Counted from the first letter of the stretch, positions 9,098 to 18,585 are shown. The stretch: DNA of 64,000 bases from Streptomyces sp. SAI-127 (GCF_029894425.1 NZ_JARXYJ010000001.1:8948501-9012500), one strand, 5' to 3'. The notes: a model not told the origin generated them from the letters alone. Made by a program: numbers and translations.

Positions 9098-10345
9098 GGA
9101 GAGCTCCGCCGAGGACAGAGCCGTGGCCGGATCCAGGGCAGCCGGGCCCGCGAGTATCCAGCGTTCCCGCTCCTGGCGGTACGGCCACCACCGCCCGTCC
9201 CGCCCCAGGCGCACCTGGGCCGGTGCGCCGACGACCGTCCACCGGTTGCCCTCTGCCCTGAGCGACGGCCGTTCGTCCTCGTCCCAGGCCGAGTCCAGAG
9301 CGGCACGCGCGCGTGCGAGCGTGCCGCCCGAGGGCGCCCATTCCTCCTCCAGCACCGCCAGCGCTTCCGCACCACCGAGCCGCCACGCGCGCGTGGCGTC
9401 CGCCAGCGACTGCGGATCACGTCCCGATCCGACGGCGAGCCGTTCCGTCAGCGCCGGGTCGGGCGCGTCGACGGCGAGACGTGCCGCGTCCTGATCGACC
9501 GTCAGTTCACGTACGGCGGCGAGCTGTTCGGACGGTTGCCGGAGAGCCTCAGTGAGCAGCCGATGAGCCTCTACGGCGGTCCGAGCGGCCAGATGGCGGA
9601 CGGCGACCGGGTCGACTCCCGCTCCGGGTAGGGCCTCGGTGTCCAGAGAGGGAGGCGGGCCGGGCTTCTCGGGCCGCTCCGCGGTCACGGGCAGGGGCGG
9701 CAGGATGTCGCCGGCCGCATACGCCTCGGCGGCGTCCACCCCCTCCGGTTCGGGAGCTTCCTCCACGGGCGCGGCGCTGCGGTCCTGGAGGTCATCGAGG
9801 AGGGCGTGTTCGCCGCGACCGCGCATCAGCAGCAGTACGAAGGGGTCCTGGTCCAGCAGCCGGGCCACCTGATAGCAGAGAGCCGCCGTGTGCCCGCAGT
9901 GGTCCCAGGCGCCGCAATCGCACTCCGGTTCCAGATCGCCCAGCCCCGGCAGGAGTTCGATGCCCGCGGACGCCGCGTCCTCGACCAGATGCGGCGGCAT
10001 CTCACGGTCCAGCAGGGCCGCGACGTGACCGGCCCGCTCGACGGCCATGTCGAGGAGGCGGTCCCACTGCTCGGCAGACAGTTCGGCCAGCAGAACGTCG
10101 GCGCGGTGCGCGGTGCGATCACGATCCTGGACGACGGCCGTGATGCGCCCGGGACGTACCGACACCGCGCCCACAGCGCCCGCGCGTGCGATCCTGCGGC
10201 CCGCCTTCACCTGCCCCGAGTCCAGCGCGGCGTCCTCCAGTGCCCGCAGCCAGGCTTGGCCCCACCAGGTCTGTGCGAAACCCCGCCCGTGCGCGGGCGG
10301 CAGCGCCGCGAACGTGCGCTCCGTGTCACCGTCGTGTCCGGTCAC
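9077..10345 (-). CDS. SWIM zinc finger family protein
   Basis: 422 residues. The SWIM zinc-binding motif CxCxnCxH is seen in ECDCGAWDHCGHTAALCY (near residue 190). The N-terminus has FAQTWWGQAWLRALED, common in actinobacterial SWIM proteins that accompany SNF2 helicases. The start is a GTG at 10345 whose last two bases are shared with the TGA stop of the helicase gene (GTGA overlap) and is preceded by GAGGGGG, indicating translational coupling. The pair presumably works together on DNA or chromatin; the exact role is unknown. The 3' end overlaps the P450 gene tail-to-tail. Confidence 0.88.
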   Translation of the reverse strand: MTGHDGDTERTFAALPPAHGRGFAQTWWGQAWLRALEDAALDSGQVKAGRRIARAGAVGAVSVRPGRITAVVQDRDRTAHRADVLLAELSAEQWDRLLDMAVERAGHVAALLDREMPPHLVEDAASAGIELLPGLGDLEPECDCGAWDHCGHTAALCYQVARLLDQDPFVLLLMRGRGEHALLDDLQDRSAAPVEEAPEPEGVDAAEAYAAGDILPPLPVTAERPEKPGPPPSLDTEALPGAGVDPVAVRHLAARTAVEAHRLLTEALRQPSEQLAAVRELTVDQDAARLAVDAPDPALTERLAVGSGRDPQSLADATRAWRLGGAEALAVLEEEWAPSGGTLARARAALDSAWDEDERPSLRAEGNRWTVVGAPAQVRLGRDGRWWPYRQERERWILAGPAALDPATALSSAELSSAEPQR

Positions 10346-13194
10346 AGTGCACCCCCTCGCAGCTCGACCAGATCGGCCAGCTCCGCGTCCGTCAGCTCGG
10401 TCAGTGCCGCCTCGCCGGAACCGAGTACCGCGTCGGCCAACTCCCGCTTGCGGTGCAGCATGTCGGCGATGCGGTCCTCGACGGTCCCCTCGGCGATCAG
10501 CCGGTGCACCTGCACGGGCCGCGTCTGGCCGATGCGGTACGCGCGGTCGGTGGCCTGCGCCTCGACGGCCGGGTTCCACCAGCGGTCGTAGTGCACGACG
10601 TGCTCGGCCCGGGTGAGGTTCAGACCGGTGCCGGCCGCCTTCAACGACAGCAGGAACACGGGCACTTCACCCTCCTGGAACCGCCGCACCATCGCTTCCC
10701 GCCGGGGGACCGGTGTCCCGCCGTGCAGGAACTGCGACGGCAGGCCACGCGCCGCGAGGTGCTGCTCGATGAGTCGGGCCATGCGCACGTACTGCGTGAA
10801 CACCAGGACGCTCGCTCCTTCGGCGACGATGGTGTCGAGGAGCTCGTCCAGCAGTTCCAGCTTGCCGGAACGGCCGGCGATCCTCGGCTGATCCTCCTTG
10901 AGGAACTGCGCCGGGTGGTTGCAGATCTGCTTCAGCCCGGTCAGCAGCTTCACGATCAGACCGCGCCGCGCCATGCTGTCCGCCCCGGAGATCTCGGCCA
11001 GGGTCTCGCGCACCACTGCTTCGTACAGGCCGGTCTGTTCCTGGGTGAGTGACACGGCACGGTCGGTCTCGGTCTTCGGTGGCAGCTCCGGGGCGATTCC
11101 AGGATCCGACTTGCGGCGCCGCAGCAGGAAGGGGCTCACCAGCCGGGCGAGACGTTCCGCGGCGGCCGGGTCCTGACCGCTCTCGATGGCCTGCGCGTAC
11201 CGGCTGCGGAAGGCGCCGAGGCGGCCCAGCAGACCGGGAGTCGTCCAGTCGAGGATCGCCCACAGCTCCGACAGATTGTTCTCCACCGGGGTTCCGGTGA
11301 GCGCCACGCGTGCGCGTGCCCCGATCGAGCGCAGTTCCCGGGCGGTCGCCGAATACGGGTTCTTCACGTGCTGCGCCTCGTCCGCCACGACCATCCCCCA
11401 AGCGGTTTCGGCGAGCCGGGGCGCGTCCAGGCGCATCGTGCCGTACGTGGTGAGCACGAACTCCCCGTCGGCCAGGCCGTCGAGCTCGCGCCGCGGACCG
11501 TGGAAGCGGCGCACGGGCGTACCCGGTGCGAACTTCTCGATCTCGCGCTGCCAGTTGCCCATCAGGGACGTCGGGCACACCACGAGGGTGGGGCCCGCGG
11601 TGGCCGTGTCGGTCTGCCGGTGCAGATGCAGCGCGATCAGGGTGATCGTCTTGCCGAGTCCCATGTCGTCGGCGAGACAGCAGCCGAGCCCCGAGGACGT
11701 CATACGGGCCAGCCAGTTCAGGCCCCGGCGCTGGTAGTCACGCAGGGGTGCGGCGAGCGCGGCGGGTTGCGGGACCGGCTCCTGGGCCTCCGGGTCCGCC
11801 AGCCGGTCCCGCAGCGCCGCCAGCCACCCGGTGGGCTGCACCTCGACCCTGCGGCCGTCGACCTCGGCCGAGCCCGTCAGAGCGGCGCTCAGGGCGTCCA
11901 CGGGCGTCACCTTGCGGTCCTGCCGGGCACGGGCCCGGCGTACCTCGTGCGGGTCGACCAGCACCCACTGGTCACGCAGCCGCACCACAGGCCGGTTGGC
12001 CTCGGCGAGCCGGTCCAGTTCCTCGCGCGTGAGCTGCTGGTCGCCCAGCGCGAACCACCAGTCGAACGCGAGCAGCGCGTCGGCGGACAGGAACGACGGA
12101 GTGCCGGACCCGATCCGGTCGCTGCCTTCCGGCGGACCGACCATCGCGCGCGTGGTGAGGTTCCTGGCCAGCTCCTTCGGCCAGTGCACCTCGACCCCCA
12201 GGTCGGCGAGACTGCGCGCGCCCGCTCCGAGCAGATCGGTGATCTCCTCGTCGGCGAGTTCGACCGCGTCCGGGACGGTGGCCGAGAGCAGCGGGTTGAG
12301 CGGGGGCCACGCGCGTGCGGCCCTGCGGAGCGCGAGCAGGCAGTCCAGCTGCGTGTGAGGGCCGAAGGCCGTGGACCCGGCCCACACGTCGGCGGCGTCC
12401 GCGACGGTCGTCGGATCGCTCACGCTGTGCACCTGGAGAACGGCCCGGAAGGAGGGCGCCTCACCAGTGGCCAGGCCGTGCGCCTCGATGCGCAACGAGA
12501 CGCGTACGCCCGCGTCGTGGCCCGCGGCGACATCCGCCGCCCACGCGCGCTGCTCGGGCAGGTGCTGCGGTGCCTGGGCGGCGTAGGCGGGTCCGCCCGT
12601 CACGAGGGGCGCCGCCGGGGAGCGGGGCAGGGTGTCGGCGACCGCGTCCAGGAAGGCGCGCACCAGCCGTTCGGGGTCGGGCAGCCGGAGCGGCTCGACG
12701 GCGCTCAGGGGTACGGCGTGTGCCTCGGGCGGCATCGCCGCGGCGAGCCGGCGGACCCGCTCGATGTCGGCCGCCCCCAGGGGACCCATGCGCCAGGCGT
12801 CGTGGTCGGCGGGGGACAGTCCGGGCAGCAGCAGCCCGCGGGCCGCGCACTGCAGGGCCAGCACGGCGGCGGCGCCCCAGAAGAGGGTCGCCCGGTGCCC
12901 GTGCGTGGAGGCACGCGCACGCGTGAGGACCGGCAGGGCGGCGCGGACCGGCAGCAGCACCGCGGGCAGGCTCACCAGATCCACACCGCGGTTCCCCGGC
13001 ACCACGAGCGCCAGATCCTCGATCGTCCCTGCCACGACAGCGGGAGGAGGAGCACCGTCGGGCCGCCAGAAGGCCACACTGCCCGTGCGGGCCGGGTCGC
13101 CGGGCACGAACACGGCACAGCACAAAGCCAGTTCGGAGATCTCGGACGGTGATGCCGCGGGGAACCTCTGGACAGAGATCGCGAGACTCCTCAA
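10342..13194 (-). CDS. SNF2/RapA-type DEAD/DEAH box helicase
   Basis: Up to 950 residues. The C-terminal half is a complete Swi2/Snf2 ATPase: Walker A DDMGLGKT, DEAQ box VVADEAQHVKN, motif III LTGTPVENN, and the second RecA lobe with FTQYVRMARLIEQHL, SLKAAGTGLNLTRA and DRAYRIGQTRPV. The N-terminal 400 residues include the SNF2_N-associated domain common in actinobacterial members. Translationally coupled to the SWIM gene downstream. The start is uncertain: a TTG at 13194 opens the frame, and GTG at 13113 or 13107 is possible; none has a strong ribosome site. Likely a DNA translocase in repair or transcription recycling. Confidence 0.93.
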   Translation of the reverse strand: MRSLAISVQRFPAASPSEISELALCCAVFVPGDPARTGSVAFWRPDGAPPPAVVAGTIEDLALVVPGNRGVDLVSLPAVLLPVRAALPVLTRARASTHGHRATLFWGAAAVLALQCAARGLLLPGLSPADHDAWRMGPLGAADIERVRRLAAAMPPEAHAVPLSAVEPLRLPDPERLVRAFLDAVADTLPRSPAAPLVTGGPAYAAQAPQHLPEQRAWAADVAAGHDAGVRVSLRIEAHGLATGEAPSFRAVLQVHSVSDPTTVADAADVWAGSTAFGPHTQLDCLLALRRAARAWPPLNPLLSATVPDAVELADEEITDLLGAGARSLADLGVEVHWPKELARNLTTRAMVGPPEGSDRIGSGTPSFLSADALLAFDWWFALGDQQLTREELDRLAEANRPVVRLRDQWVLVDPHEVRRARARQDRKVTPVDALSAALTGSAEVDGRRVEVQPTGWLAALRDRLADPEAQEPVPQPAALAAPLRDYQRRGLNWLARMTSSGLGCCLADDMGLGKTITLIALHLHRQTDTATAGPTLVVCPTSLMGNWQREIEKFAPGTPVRRFHGPRRELDGLADGEFVLTTYGTMRLDAPRLAETAWGMVVADEAQHVKNPYSATARELRSIGARARVALTGTPVENNLSELWAILDWTTPGLLGRLGAFRSRYAQAIESGQDPAAAERLARLVSPFLLRRRKSDPGIAPELPPKTETDRAVSLTQEQTGLYEAVVRETLAEISGADSMARRGLIVKLLTGLKQICNHPAQFLKEDQPRIAGRSGKLELLDELLDTIVAEGASVLVFTQYVRMARLIEQHLAARGLPSQFLHGGTPVPRREAMVRRFQEGEVPVFLLSLKAAGTGLNLTRAEHVVHYDRWWNPAVEAQATDRAYRIGQTRPVQVHRLIAEGTVEDRIADMLHRKRELADAVLGSGEAALTELTDAELADLVELRGGAL

Positions 13195-13308
13195 ACTTGA
13201 CTACGTCGGCGGAGTGGTCGAGGGTACATCACCGCTCGGGCCCACCGCCGAGTGGGCTGTATCACATTCACGCCAGGGTGTTGTCAACCCCCCGGTGCGG
13301 CCGGTGCA

Positions 13309-13391
13309 ACCCCCCGCATGGAGACGGGGGGTCGCCACATGGTCGCGACCGGTCACCGGTCCGTACGTTTCCTCAGGTCAGCACGTTTCCT
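13309..13391. promoter_or_regulatory. Hairpin, palindrome and direct repeats upstream of the desaturase gene
   Basis: The 217-bp divergent spacer holds a perfect 8-bp inverted repeat ACCCCCCG/CGGGGGGT (13309-13332, 8-nt loop), a 15-bp palindrome with GACCGGT arms (13347-13361), and two copies of ACGTTTCCT 18 bp apart (13365-13373 and 13383-13391), the second 20 bp before the ATG. They may be regulator sites for the desaturase; function is inferred only from position. Confidence 0.45.
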
Positions 13392-13411
13392 GAGAGAGCC
13401 GGAGCCCGGAC

Positions 13412-14470
13412 ATGCCGCAGAGCACCGCAACCGTCGCACCCCGCCCGCGCGGTACGTCCGGCTCCCCGCCCGGCGGAAGCGAGTTCGCACCCCTCCTGCG
13501 CGCGGTGAAGGGCCAGGGCCTCCTGGACCGCCGCCACGGCTGGTACGCCCGGGCCATCGCCGTCAACGCACTCGCCCTCGCCGGTCTCGTCACCGCCGTC
13601 GCCCTGTCCGGCGACTCCTGGCGGACCCTGTTGCTGGCCCCACTCCTCGCCGTGTTCTCCGCCCGCACCGCCTTCATAGGCCACGACGCGGGCCACGCGC
13701 AGATCACCGGCGACAAGGCGGCCGGCCGCACCATCGGCCTTGTCCACGGCAACCTGCTGCTCGGGATGAGCTACTCCTGGTGGAACCACAAACACCATCG
13801 CCACCACGCCAACCCCAACCACATCGACAAGGACCCCGACGTCGCCGCGGACGTCCTCGTCTTCACCGGCGAGCAGGCCAAGGGACGTACGGGCTTCAGG
13901 CGCTGGCTCACCCGCCATCAGGCATGGCTGTTCTTCCCGCTCACTCTCCTCGAAGGCGTCGCCCTGAAGGTCCAGGGCTTCAGGGACCTGCGCCGACAGG
14001 CGCCGGGGGAGCGTGCCGTGGAGGGCGCCCTCCTGGTGGGCCATCTCGCCGCCTACGCCACCCTGCTGCTGACGACCATGTCCCCCGGCAGGGCGCTGGC
14101 CTTCGCCGCGATCCACCAGGCGCTGTTCGGCCTGCACCTCGGGATGGCCTTCGCCCCCAACCACAAGGGCATGGAGATGCCGGACCCGGACGGCGAGTCC
14201 TGGGGCCACCTGCGCCGTCAGGTGCTCACCTCCCGCAACATCCGCGGCGGCACCCTCACCGACTGGTTCCTCGGCGGCCTCAACTACCAGATCGAGCACC
14301 ACCTCTTCCCCAGCATGCCCCGGCCCCATCTGCGCCTCGCACAGCCACTGGTGCGCGCCCACTGCCGGGATCTGGGTATCCCCTATACGGAGACCGGACT
14401 CGTCGACTCCTACCGACAGGCCCTTGGCCACATGCACGAGGTGGGCGAGCCACTGCGGGCGGACCGCTAG
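13412..14470 (+). CDS. Membrane fatty acid desaturase
   Basis: A 352-residue di-iron acyl desaturase of the membrane family (PF00487). The three histidine boxes are HDAGH, HKHHRHH and QIEHHLF, in the correct order and spacing. Hydrophobic segments flank box 1 and precede box 3. The form HxxxH/HxxHH/QxxHH is that of acyl-lipid and acyl-CoA desaturases that introduce a double bond into membrane fatty acids, often in response to cold or envelope stress. The ATG at 13412 is preceded by GGAG at a longish distance (12 bases). It stands alone; regulatory repeats lie just upstream. Confidence 0.95.
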   Translation: MPQSTATVAPRPRGTSGSPPGGSEFAPLLRAVKGQGLLDRRHGWYARAIAVNALALAGLVTAVALSGDSWRTLLLAPLLAVFSARTAFIGHDAGHAQITGDKAAGRTIGLVHGNLLLGMSYSWWNHKHHRHHANPNHIDKDPDVAADVLVFTGEQAKGRTGFRRWLTRHQAWLFFPLTLLEGVALKVQGFRDLRRQAPGERAVEGALLVGHLAAYATLLLTTMSPGRALAFAAIHQALFGLHLGMAFAPNHKGMEMPDPDGESWGHLRRQVLTSRNIRGGTLTDWFLGGLNYQIEHHLFPSMPRPHLRLAQPLVRAHCRDLGIPYTETGLVDSYRQALGHMHEVGEPLRADR

Positions 14471-14602
14471 GAAGCGCGCCCATCCGGGGCGTCTCAGGGC
14501 GAGGTCTCAGGGATGTCTCAGGGTCGCGGTTCGGAACTGCCAGAGGCGCGGACCCGTTTCTCTGGACAGAGAGCGGCAACCGCCGCGAAGGAGGCGACGC
14601 AC

Positions 14603-14785
14603 ATGTCGAAGAACGCGAAGATCGCCGCAGGGGGAGTTGCGGTCGGGCTGCTCCTGCTGTTCTGGCTGCCCTGGTGGGCCTCGGTCCTGATCATCCTGGG
14701 AGTCCCGGCCGCCGCGTACCTGACCCTGGACCCCTCGCAGCGGCGCCGGCTGCGCCGCGTCACCCGCAAGGAACTCGGCCGCTGA
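14603..14785 (+). CDS. Small membrane protein, unknown function
   Basis: 60 residues with two adjacent hydrophobic stretches: IAAGGVAVGLLLLFWLPWWA and SVLIILGVPAAAYLTL, then a basic tail (RRRLRRVTRKELGR). The ATG at 14603 has a textbook AAGGAGG 8 bases upstream, which decides it over an upstream in-frame codon at 14513. No family is recognised. It is followed by a strong hairpin. Confidence 0.75.
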   Translation: MSKNAKIAAGGVAVGLLLLFWLPWWASVLIILGVPAAAYLTLDPSQRRRLRRVTRKELGR

Positions 14786-14790
14786 CGCAC

Positions 14791-14829
14791 CCGCACCGGC
14801 CGGGAGCACGACAGGCCCGGACGGTGCGG
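14791..14829. terminator. Bidirectional hairpin terminator
   Basis: Stem of CCGCACCG (14791-14798) with CGGTGCGG (14822-14829), extended inward by CCGGG/CCCGG across a one-by-one mismatch, total 13 base pairs and an 11-nt loop. It lies between two convergent stop codons (14785 and 14839) and can serve both. Confidence 0.7.
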
Positions 14830-14838
14830 CGCGGCGGC

Positions 14839-15816
14839 TCAACTGGGACGTACGGCCATCTTGTCGAGCGCTTCCAGCAGCCCCGGCAGCTCCGGGCCCC
14901 GGCCCACCGGCAGGACCTCCCCGGGCTCGTCATCGAGCAGCACGAACGCGATGTCGTCGGTCCTGGCCACCAGCGACCAGCCGGGACCGTCGGCGCGCAG
15001 GGTCCGCGCGTCTCCCGACGCGAAGGACGACCGGACCCGCCCGAGGGGCGGCGGCGAATCCACGTAGGCGCGAGCCTCCGCGAGGACACGCCGGATGCCG
15101 TTGTGGCCCTTGCGCGCCTTCTTCTCGGCACCGCCCGAAATCTTGTCTCCAGCAGCCTGGTCTCCCGCAGCCTTTTCTCCCGAGCCCTCGTGGGCCGAGC
15201 CCTCGTCGCCCGTGGCCGTGTCCTGCGGGGCATCGCTGTCCGCGGTCTCGCCGTCGGAGACCTTGCCGGCCACGGCCTTGTCGCCCCCGGTGGACCCGCC
15301 GTTCGGGTTCGAGAAGTCCGCGTCGTTGATCTGCTCCCGCCACATCGCCCACTGGAGCGCGATCTCGTCGGCGCCCAGCCGCCGCTGGGCGGATCCCCAC
15401 GTGGACGTGTCCGGCGGCGCCAGCGGCGGGCCGTCGCCGGCCTCGGGATCGGGGTCGTGCGGCGCCGGCACACCGGGCGCGGCGACAGCGACCGCCAGCG
15501 GCCAGCCGGGCAGCGCGGCCACGACCGTGCGCTCGTCGGGCGACAGGTCGTACTCCATGCCGCAGTCCCAGGACGCGATGGCGACGGCGACCAATGAGAC
15601 GTCGTCGATGACGACCGTCCATCGGGCACCGCCGCTGTCCTGGCCGAGCACCAGGCCGTACCCGTCGGCCAGCGGTGCCAGCCCGAGCGCCGCGCAGGCC
15701 TCCGGATAGTCGTCGCCCAGCACGCTCGGGAACTTCGCCGGCGTCAGCAGCACCGCCGTCAGCACATAGAGCGCGTCGTCCGCAGCGGCGACGGCGTCCT
15801 CGTCCGTCCCGGCCAT
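14839..15816 (-). CDS. Hypothetical protein with low-complexity linker
   Basis: 325 residues in two globular-looking parts. Residues 1-165 have alternating hydrophobic strands (GYGLVLGQDSGGARWTVVID; ERTVVAALPGWPLAVAV) and end in a DTSTWGSAQRRLGADEIALQ region. Residues 175-235 are a Gly/Asp/Ala/Lys-rich linker with repeated GDK/GDQ/GEK units. The C-terminal 80 residues are again folded, with YVDSPPPLGRVRSSF and a hydrophobic IAFVLLDDE strand. No signal peptide or membrane helix. The ATG at 15816 has GGGGAGG upstream. I recognise no family; it is most likely a Streptomyces-conserved cytosolic protein. Confidence 0.8.
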   Translation of the reverse strand: MAGTDEDAVAAADDALYVLTAVLLTPAKFPSVLGDDYPEACAALGLAPLADGYGLVLGQDSGGARWTVVIDDVSLVAVAIASWDCGMEYDLSPDERTVVAALPGWPLAVAVAAPGVPAPHDPDPEAGDGPPLAPPDTSTWGSAQRRLGADEIALQWAMWREQINDADFSNPNGGSTGGDKAVAGKVSDGETADSDAPQDTATGDEGSAHEGSGEKAAGDQAAGDKISGGAEKKARKGHNGIRRVLAEARAYVDSPPPLGRVRSSFASGDARTLRADGPGWSLVARTDDIAFVLLDDEPGEVLPVGRGPELPGLLEALDKMAVRPS

Positions 15817-15951
15817 CCCAGCCTCCCCATCGGTTCGTCCAACGGCGCGCACCCTAGTGTGCGCGGAAGGCCCTTGTCACGACTCCCAAGCACACCCGGA
15901 GCTGCAGTTTTCCGGCTGCACGGGGCGAATCGACCATCCCTTGCCGGCGAG

Positions 15952-16248
15952 TCACGCCGCCGGCAGTCCGAGGAGCGCACGTGCCACCGTACGCGGCGAC
16001 TCGTCGCGCTCCCGCGCGAGGGCGATGACGGCCCGGCACGCGAGCTCGTTGACCCCGAACGACAGTGCCTCCGGCGATACCCAGGCCGAGGCCTCGTCGA
16101 TCCGGTCCTGATCGTCCTCCGCGCAGGCCGAGACGTACGCGGCGGCGGCCTCGAACAGATTGTGCGTGCGGCCCTCCCGGCCGGCGGCCTCCTCGGTGCG
16201 CGACCCATTCATGAATCTGACGCTGGACTTGCGGATCCTGCCCCACAT
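15952..16248 (-). CDS. Small hypothetical protein
   Basis: 98 residues, basic N-terminus then a helical, Ala-rich acidic body (FEAAAAYVSACAEDDQDRID; CRAVIALARERDESPRTVAR). The ATG at 16248 has GGGGAAGG 7 bases upstream and is preferred over ATG 16212, which has no ribosome site. No motif points to a function. It is divergent from the FAD oxidoreductase across 210 bp, in which I see only ordinary promoter-like AT-richer sequence near 16270-16310. Confidence 0.7.
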   Translation of the reverse strand: MWGRIRKSSVRFMNGSRTEEAAGREGRTHNLFEAAAAYVSACAEDDQDRIDEASAWVSPEALSFGVNELACRAVIALARERDESPRTVARALLGLPAA

Positions 16249-16458
16249 GGCGACTACCTTCCCCCTGAGCGACGTGGTCCTGTCGAACGTTCATCTTCTG
16301 CTACTCAACGTAAGGTCGGAGCCCTCGCCGCAGAAGGGGCATGGGGCGGCGAAGCCTCAGTCCGGGTGACGCTCGGAAGGGCCGGAAAACGGCCAACCCG
16401 TCTTGCGGGACGGGATACTTGTGCCTTCTCGCGACATGACTACCAGGGGAGTGGTTCG

Positions 16459-17886
16459 GTGAACTCTGCCGGAGAGAAGGCCCGTTGGGACGCGAGCGGC
16501 GACCGGGGCGGTCGGCACGCCGTCGTCGTGGGCGGAAGCCTCGCTGGGCTTCTCGCGGCGCACGTCCTGGCCGGGCACGCCGACCGGGTGACCGTCGTCG
16601 AGCGCGACCGGTTGCCGGACGGCCCCCAGCCGCGGCCCGGTGTGCCGCAGGGCCGGCATCCGCACGTCCTGCTGCAGGGCGGGCAGGTGGCCATGGAGTC
16701 GCTGCTGCCGGGATTCCTGACGGAGCTGCGGGAGGCGGGGGCGCCTCGGGTGGGCATGCCGTCGGACATGGTGATGTGGCAGACCGGCCGCTGGTTCCGC
16801 CGGCTGCCCGCGACGACACACATCTACACCGGTTCCCGCGCGCAGCTGGAGGACCTGGTGCGGCGGCGGGTTCTCGCCAACCCGGTGATCAGCGTGTTGG
16901 CGGGGACCGACGTCGTCGGGTTCCTCGGTGACGCCTCGCGCGTGCGGGGTGTGCTGGTGCGGGACCGCTCCGGCGACGCCCGTGCGGAGTCCCGGCCCCG
17001 GGAGGCCGATCTGGTCGTCGACGCCTCCGGCAGCGGCACGAAGGGTCCGCAGTGGCTTGCGGCGATCGGCGCCGAGGGCCCGCAGGAGGAGACCATCGAC
17101 ACGGGACTCGCCTACGCCTCCCGCGTCTACCGCGGCACGAACGGCGCCCTCGACGGTGAGACCCGCGGTTACTACGCCTATCCCGACCCCGAGCAGGTGC
17201 ACGCCGGCGGTGCACTGCCACTGGAGGACGGCAGCCACCTGGTGATCGTCTCGGGCCTGCGCGGTGACGAACCGCCCACCGACGACGACGAGTTCGTGAC
17301 GTACGCCAAGAGGTTGCCGCATCCGCTCCTGCATCGGTGGCTGGACGAGGCCGAACCGCTTTCCCCGGCCTTCGGCTTCCGACGGACCGCGAACATCCGC
17401 CGCCGCTACGACCTTCCCGGCCATCCGGCGGGGTTCCTCGCCACCGGCGACGCCCTGTGCACCTTCAACCCGATCTACGGGCAGGGCATGGCCGTTGCCG
17501 CGATGAGCGCGGTCGCCCTGCGTGACGCGCTGGCCGACCGGCGCCGGACGCCCACGACACGGCGTGTGCAGCAGGCGCTCCTCGCGGCGTCCCGGCTGGC
17601 GTGGGACATCTCCGCCGGGGCGGACCGCAAGATGCCGGGCGCGGTCGGCACGGCGATCGACGGTGGGCCCGCGGACCAGGTCGCCGGCTGGTACCTGAGG
17701 CGCGTCCAGGAACGGGCCCCGGGCGACCCTGTCGTGGGGCGGGCCTTCCGTGCCGTGCTGACCCTCTCCGCGCCCGTCACCGCCCTGTTCGCTCCGCCCG
17801 TCGCCCGGGCCGTCCTCTTCCGGCCACCCTCGCCGACGCCCACCGAGCCGCCCGCGGCACCGGAGGAGCCCGGGTCCCGGGCGTAG
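16459..17886 (+). CDS. FAD-dependent oxidoreductase / monooxygenase-like protein
   Basis: 475 residues. The N-terminal dinucleotide-binding fold is HAVVVGGSLAGLLAAHVLAG followed by the acidic strand end VTVVERDRLP. A second FAD motif, GFLATGDALCTFNPIYGQGM, matches the GD motif of flavoprotein hydroxylases. A DG-type motif is seen at ADLVVDASGSGTK. It belongs to the large PHBH-like family that includes geranylgeranyl reductases, halogenases and epoxidases of polyketide pathways; the substrate cannot be read from the sequence. GTG start at 16459 with GGGGAG 7 bases upstream. No biosynthetic neighbours, so a stand-alone enzyme. Confidence 0.88.
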   Translation: MNSAGEKARWDASGDRGGRHAVVVGGSLAGLLAAHVLAGHADRVTVVERDRLPDGPQPRPGVPQGRHPHVLLQGGQVAMESLLPGFLTELREAGAPRVGMPSDMVMWQTGRWFRRLPATTHIYTGSRAQLEDLVRRRVLANPVISVLAGTDVVGFLGDASRVRGVLVRDRSGDARAESRPREADLVVDASGSGTKGPQWLAAIGAEGPQEETIDTGLAYASRVYRGTNGALDGETRGYYAYPDPEQVHAGGALPLEDGSHLVIVSGLRGDEPPTDDDEFVTYAKRLPHPLLHRWLDEAEPLSPAFGFRRTANIRRRYDLPGHPAGFLATGDALCTFNPIYGQGMAVAAMSAVALRDALADRRRTPTTRRVQQALLAASRLAWDISAGADRKMPGAVGTAIDGGPADQVAGWYLRRVQERAPGDPVVGRAFRAVLTLSAPVTALFAPPVARAVLFRPPSPTPTEPPAAPEEPGSRA

Positions 17887-17943
17887 TGATCAGCTCACTC
17901 GGGCTGTGCGCTTCGGTGCCGATCCTCCGGCGCTCGGCCACGC

Positions 17944-18477
17944 CTACGAAGAGGCCCCGTCGAGTGACGCGATCGTCTCCCGCAGCCAGCTGAGCTCGGC
18001 CCGGGAGGTGGCGCGCGCGATGGTCAGCACACCGCGCCGGAAGGGATCGTCCAACTCCTCGGCGCTCAGCGGCCGGTCGCCCTCGTAGAAGAAGCTCGCC
18101 GGCTCCTCCAGGAAGGCGAGTCGGCGCCGCAGCACGGCCGCCTGCGCGCCCGCGTCGTCCAGGTGCCGTAGGAAGGCGAGGACCGTGAACCACCGGTTCT
18201 CGTCGGTGATGTCGCGCGCGGCCGGTTCGGCGAGCCGGCGGCGCAACTCCTGACGGCCTTCATCGGTGAGCGTCAGGACATGGCGAGGCGCGGCCACGGC
18301 ACCGGGTTCCGTCGCGCGCGCCAGCAGCCCAGCCTTCTCCAGACGCTTGATCGCCGGATACAGCGTGCTCTCGGCCACGGGCCGCACGTGACCGGCCAGC
18401 GCTGTGATGCGTTTGCGCAGCTCATAACCGTGCAGCGGGGTGTCGTAGAGGAATCCGAGGATGGCGAGCTCCAGCAT
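17944..18477 (-). CDS. PadR family transcriptional regulator
   Basis: 177 residues from the ATG at 18477. Winged-helix domain LAILGFLYDTPLHGYELRKR (start of the protein) and ESTLYPAIKRLEKAGLL, diagnostic of PadR, then a C-terminal dimerisation helix region with LRHLDDAGAQAAVLRRRLAF. No Shine-Dalgarno is seen before 18477, and in-frame ATG codons exist at 18495 and 18519, so the true start may be upstream or the mRNA leaderless. Divergent from the alpha/beta hydrolase, with a palindrome between. Confidence 0.92.
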   Translation of the reverse strand: MLELAILGFLYDTPLHGYELRKRITALAGHVRPVAESTLYPAIKRLEKAGLLARATEPGAVAAPRHVLTLTDEGRQELRRRLAEPAARDITDENRWFTVLAFLRHLDDAGAQAAVLRRRLAFLEEPASFFYEGDRPLSAEELDDPFRRGVLTIARATSRAELSWLRETIASLDGASS

Positions 18478-18534
18478 GCACACATTCTGCCGCATCGGCG
18501 CTGTACATCCCTGCCGCATTACCTATGCTTCGCT

Positions 18535-18554
18535 ATACATCGGTGACGATGTAT
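18535..18554. promoter_or_regulatory. Palindrome between padR-type gene and hydrolase, likely operator
   Basis: Perfect inverted repeat ATACATCG / CGATGTAT with a 4-bp spacer, in the only AT-rich part of the divergent spacer, 31 bp before the hydrolase ATG. The ACAT/ATGT half-sites resemble those bound by PadR proteins, though the usual order is ATGT first. Confidence 0.65.
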
Positions 18555-18585
18555 TGTCCTCGGTGGCACATCGAGGGAGGGCACC

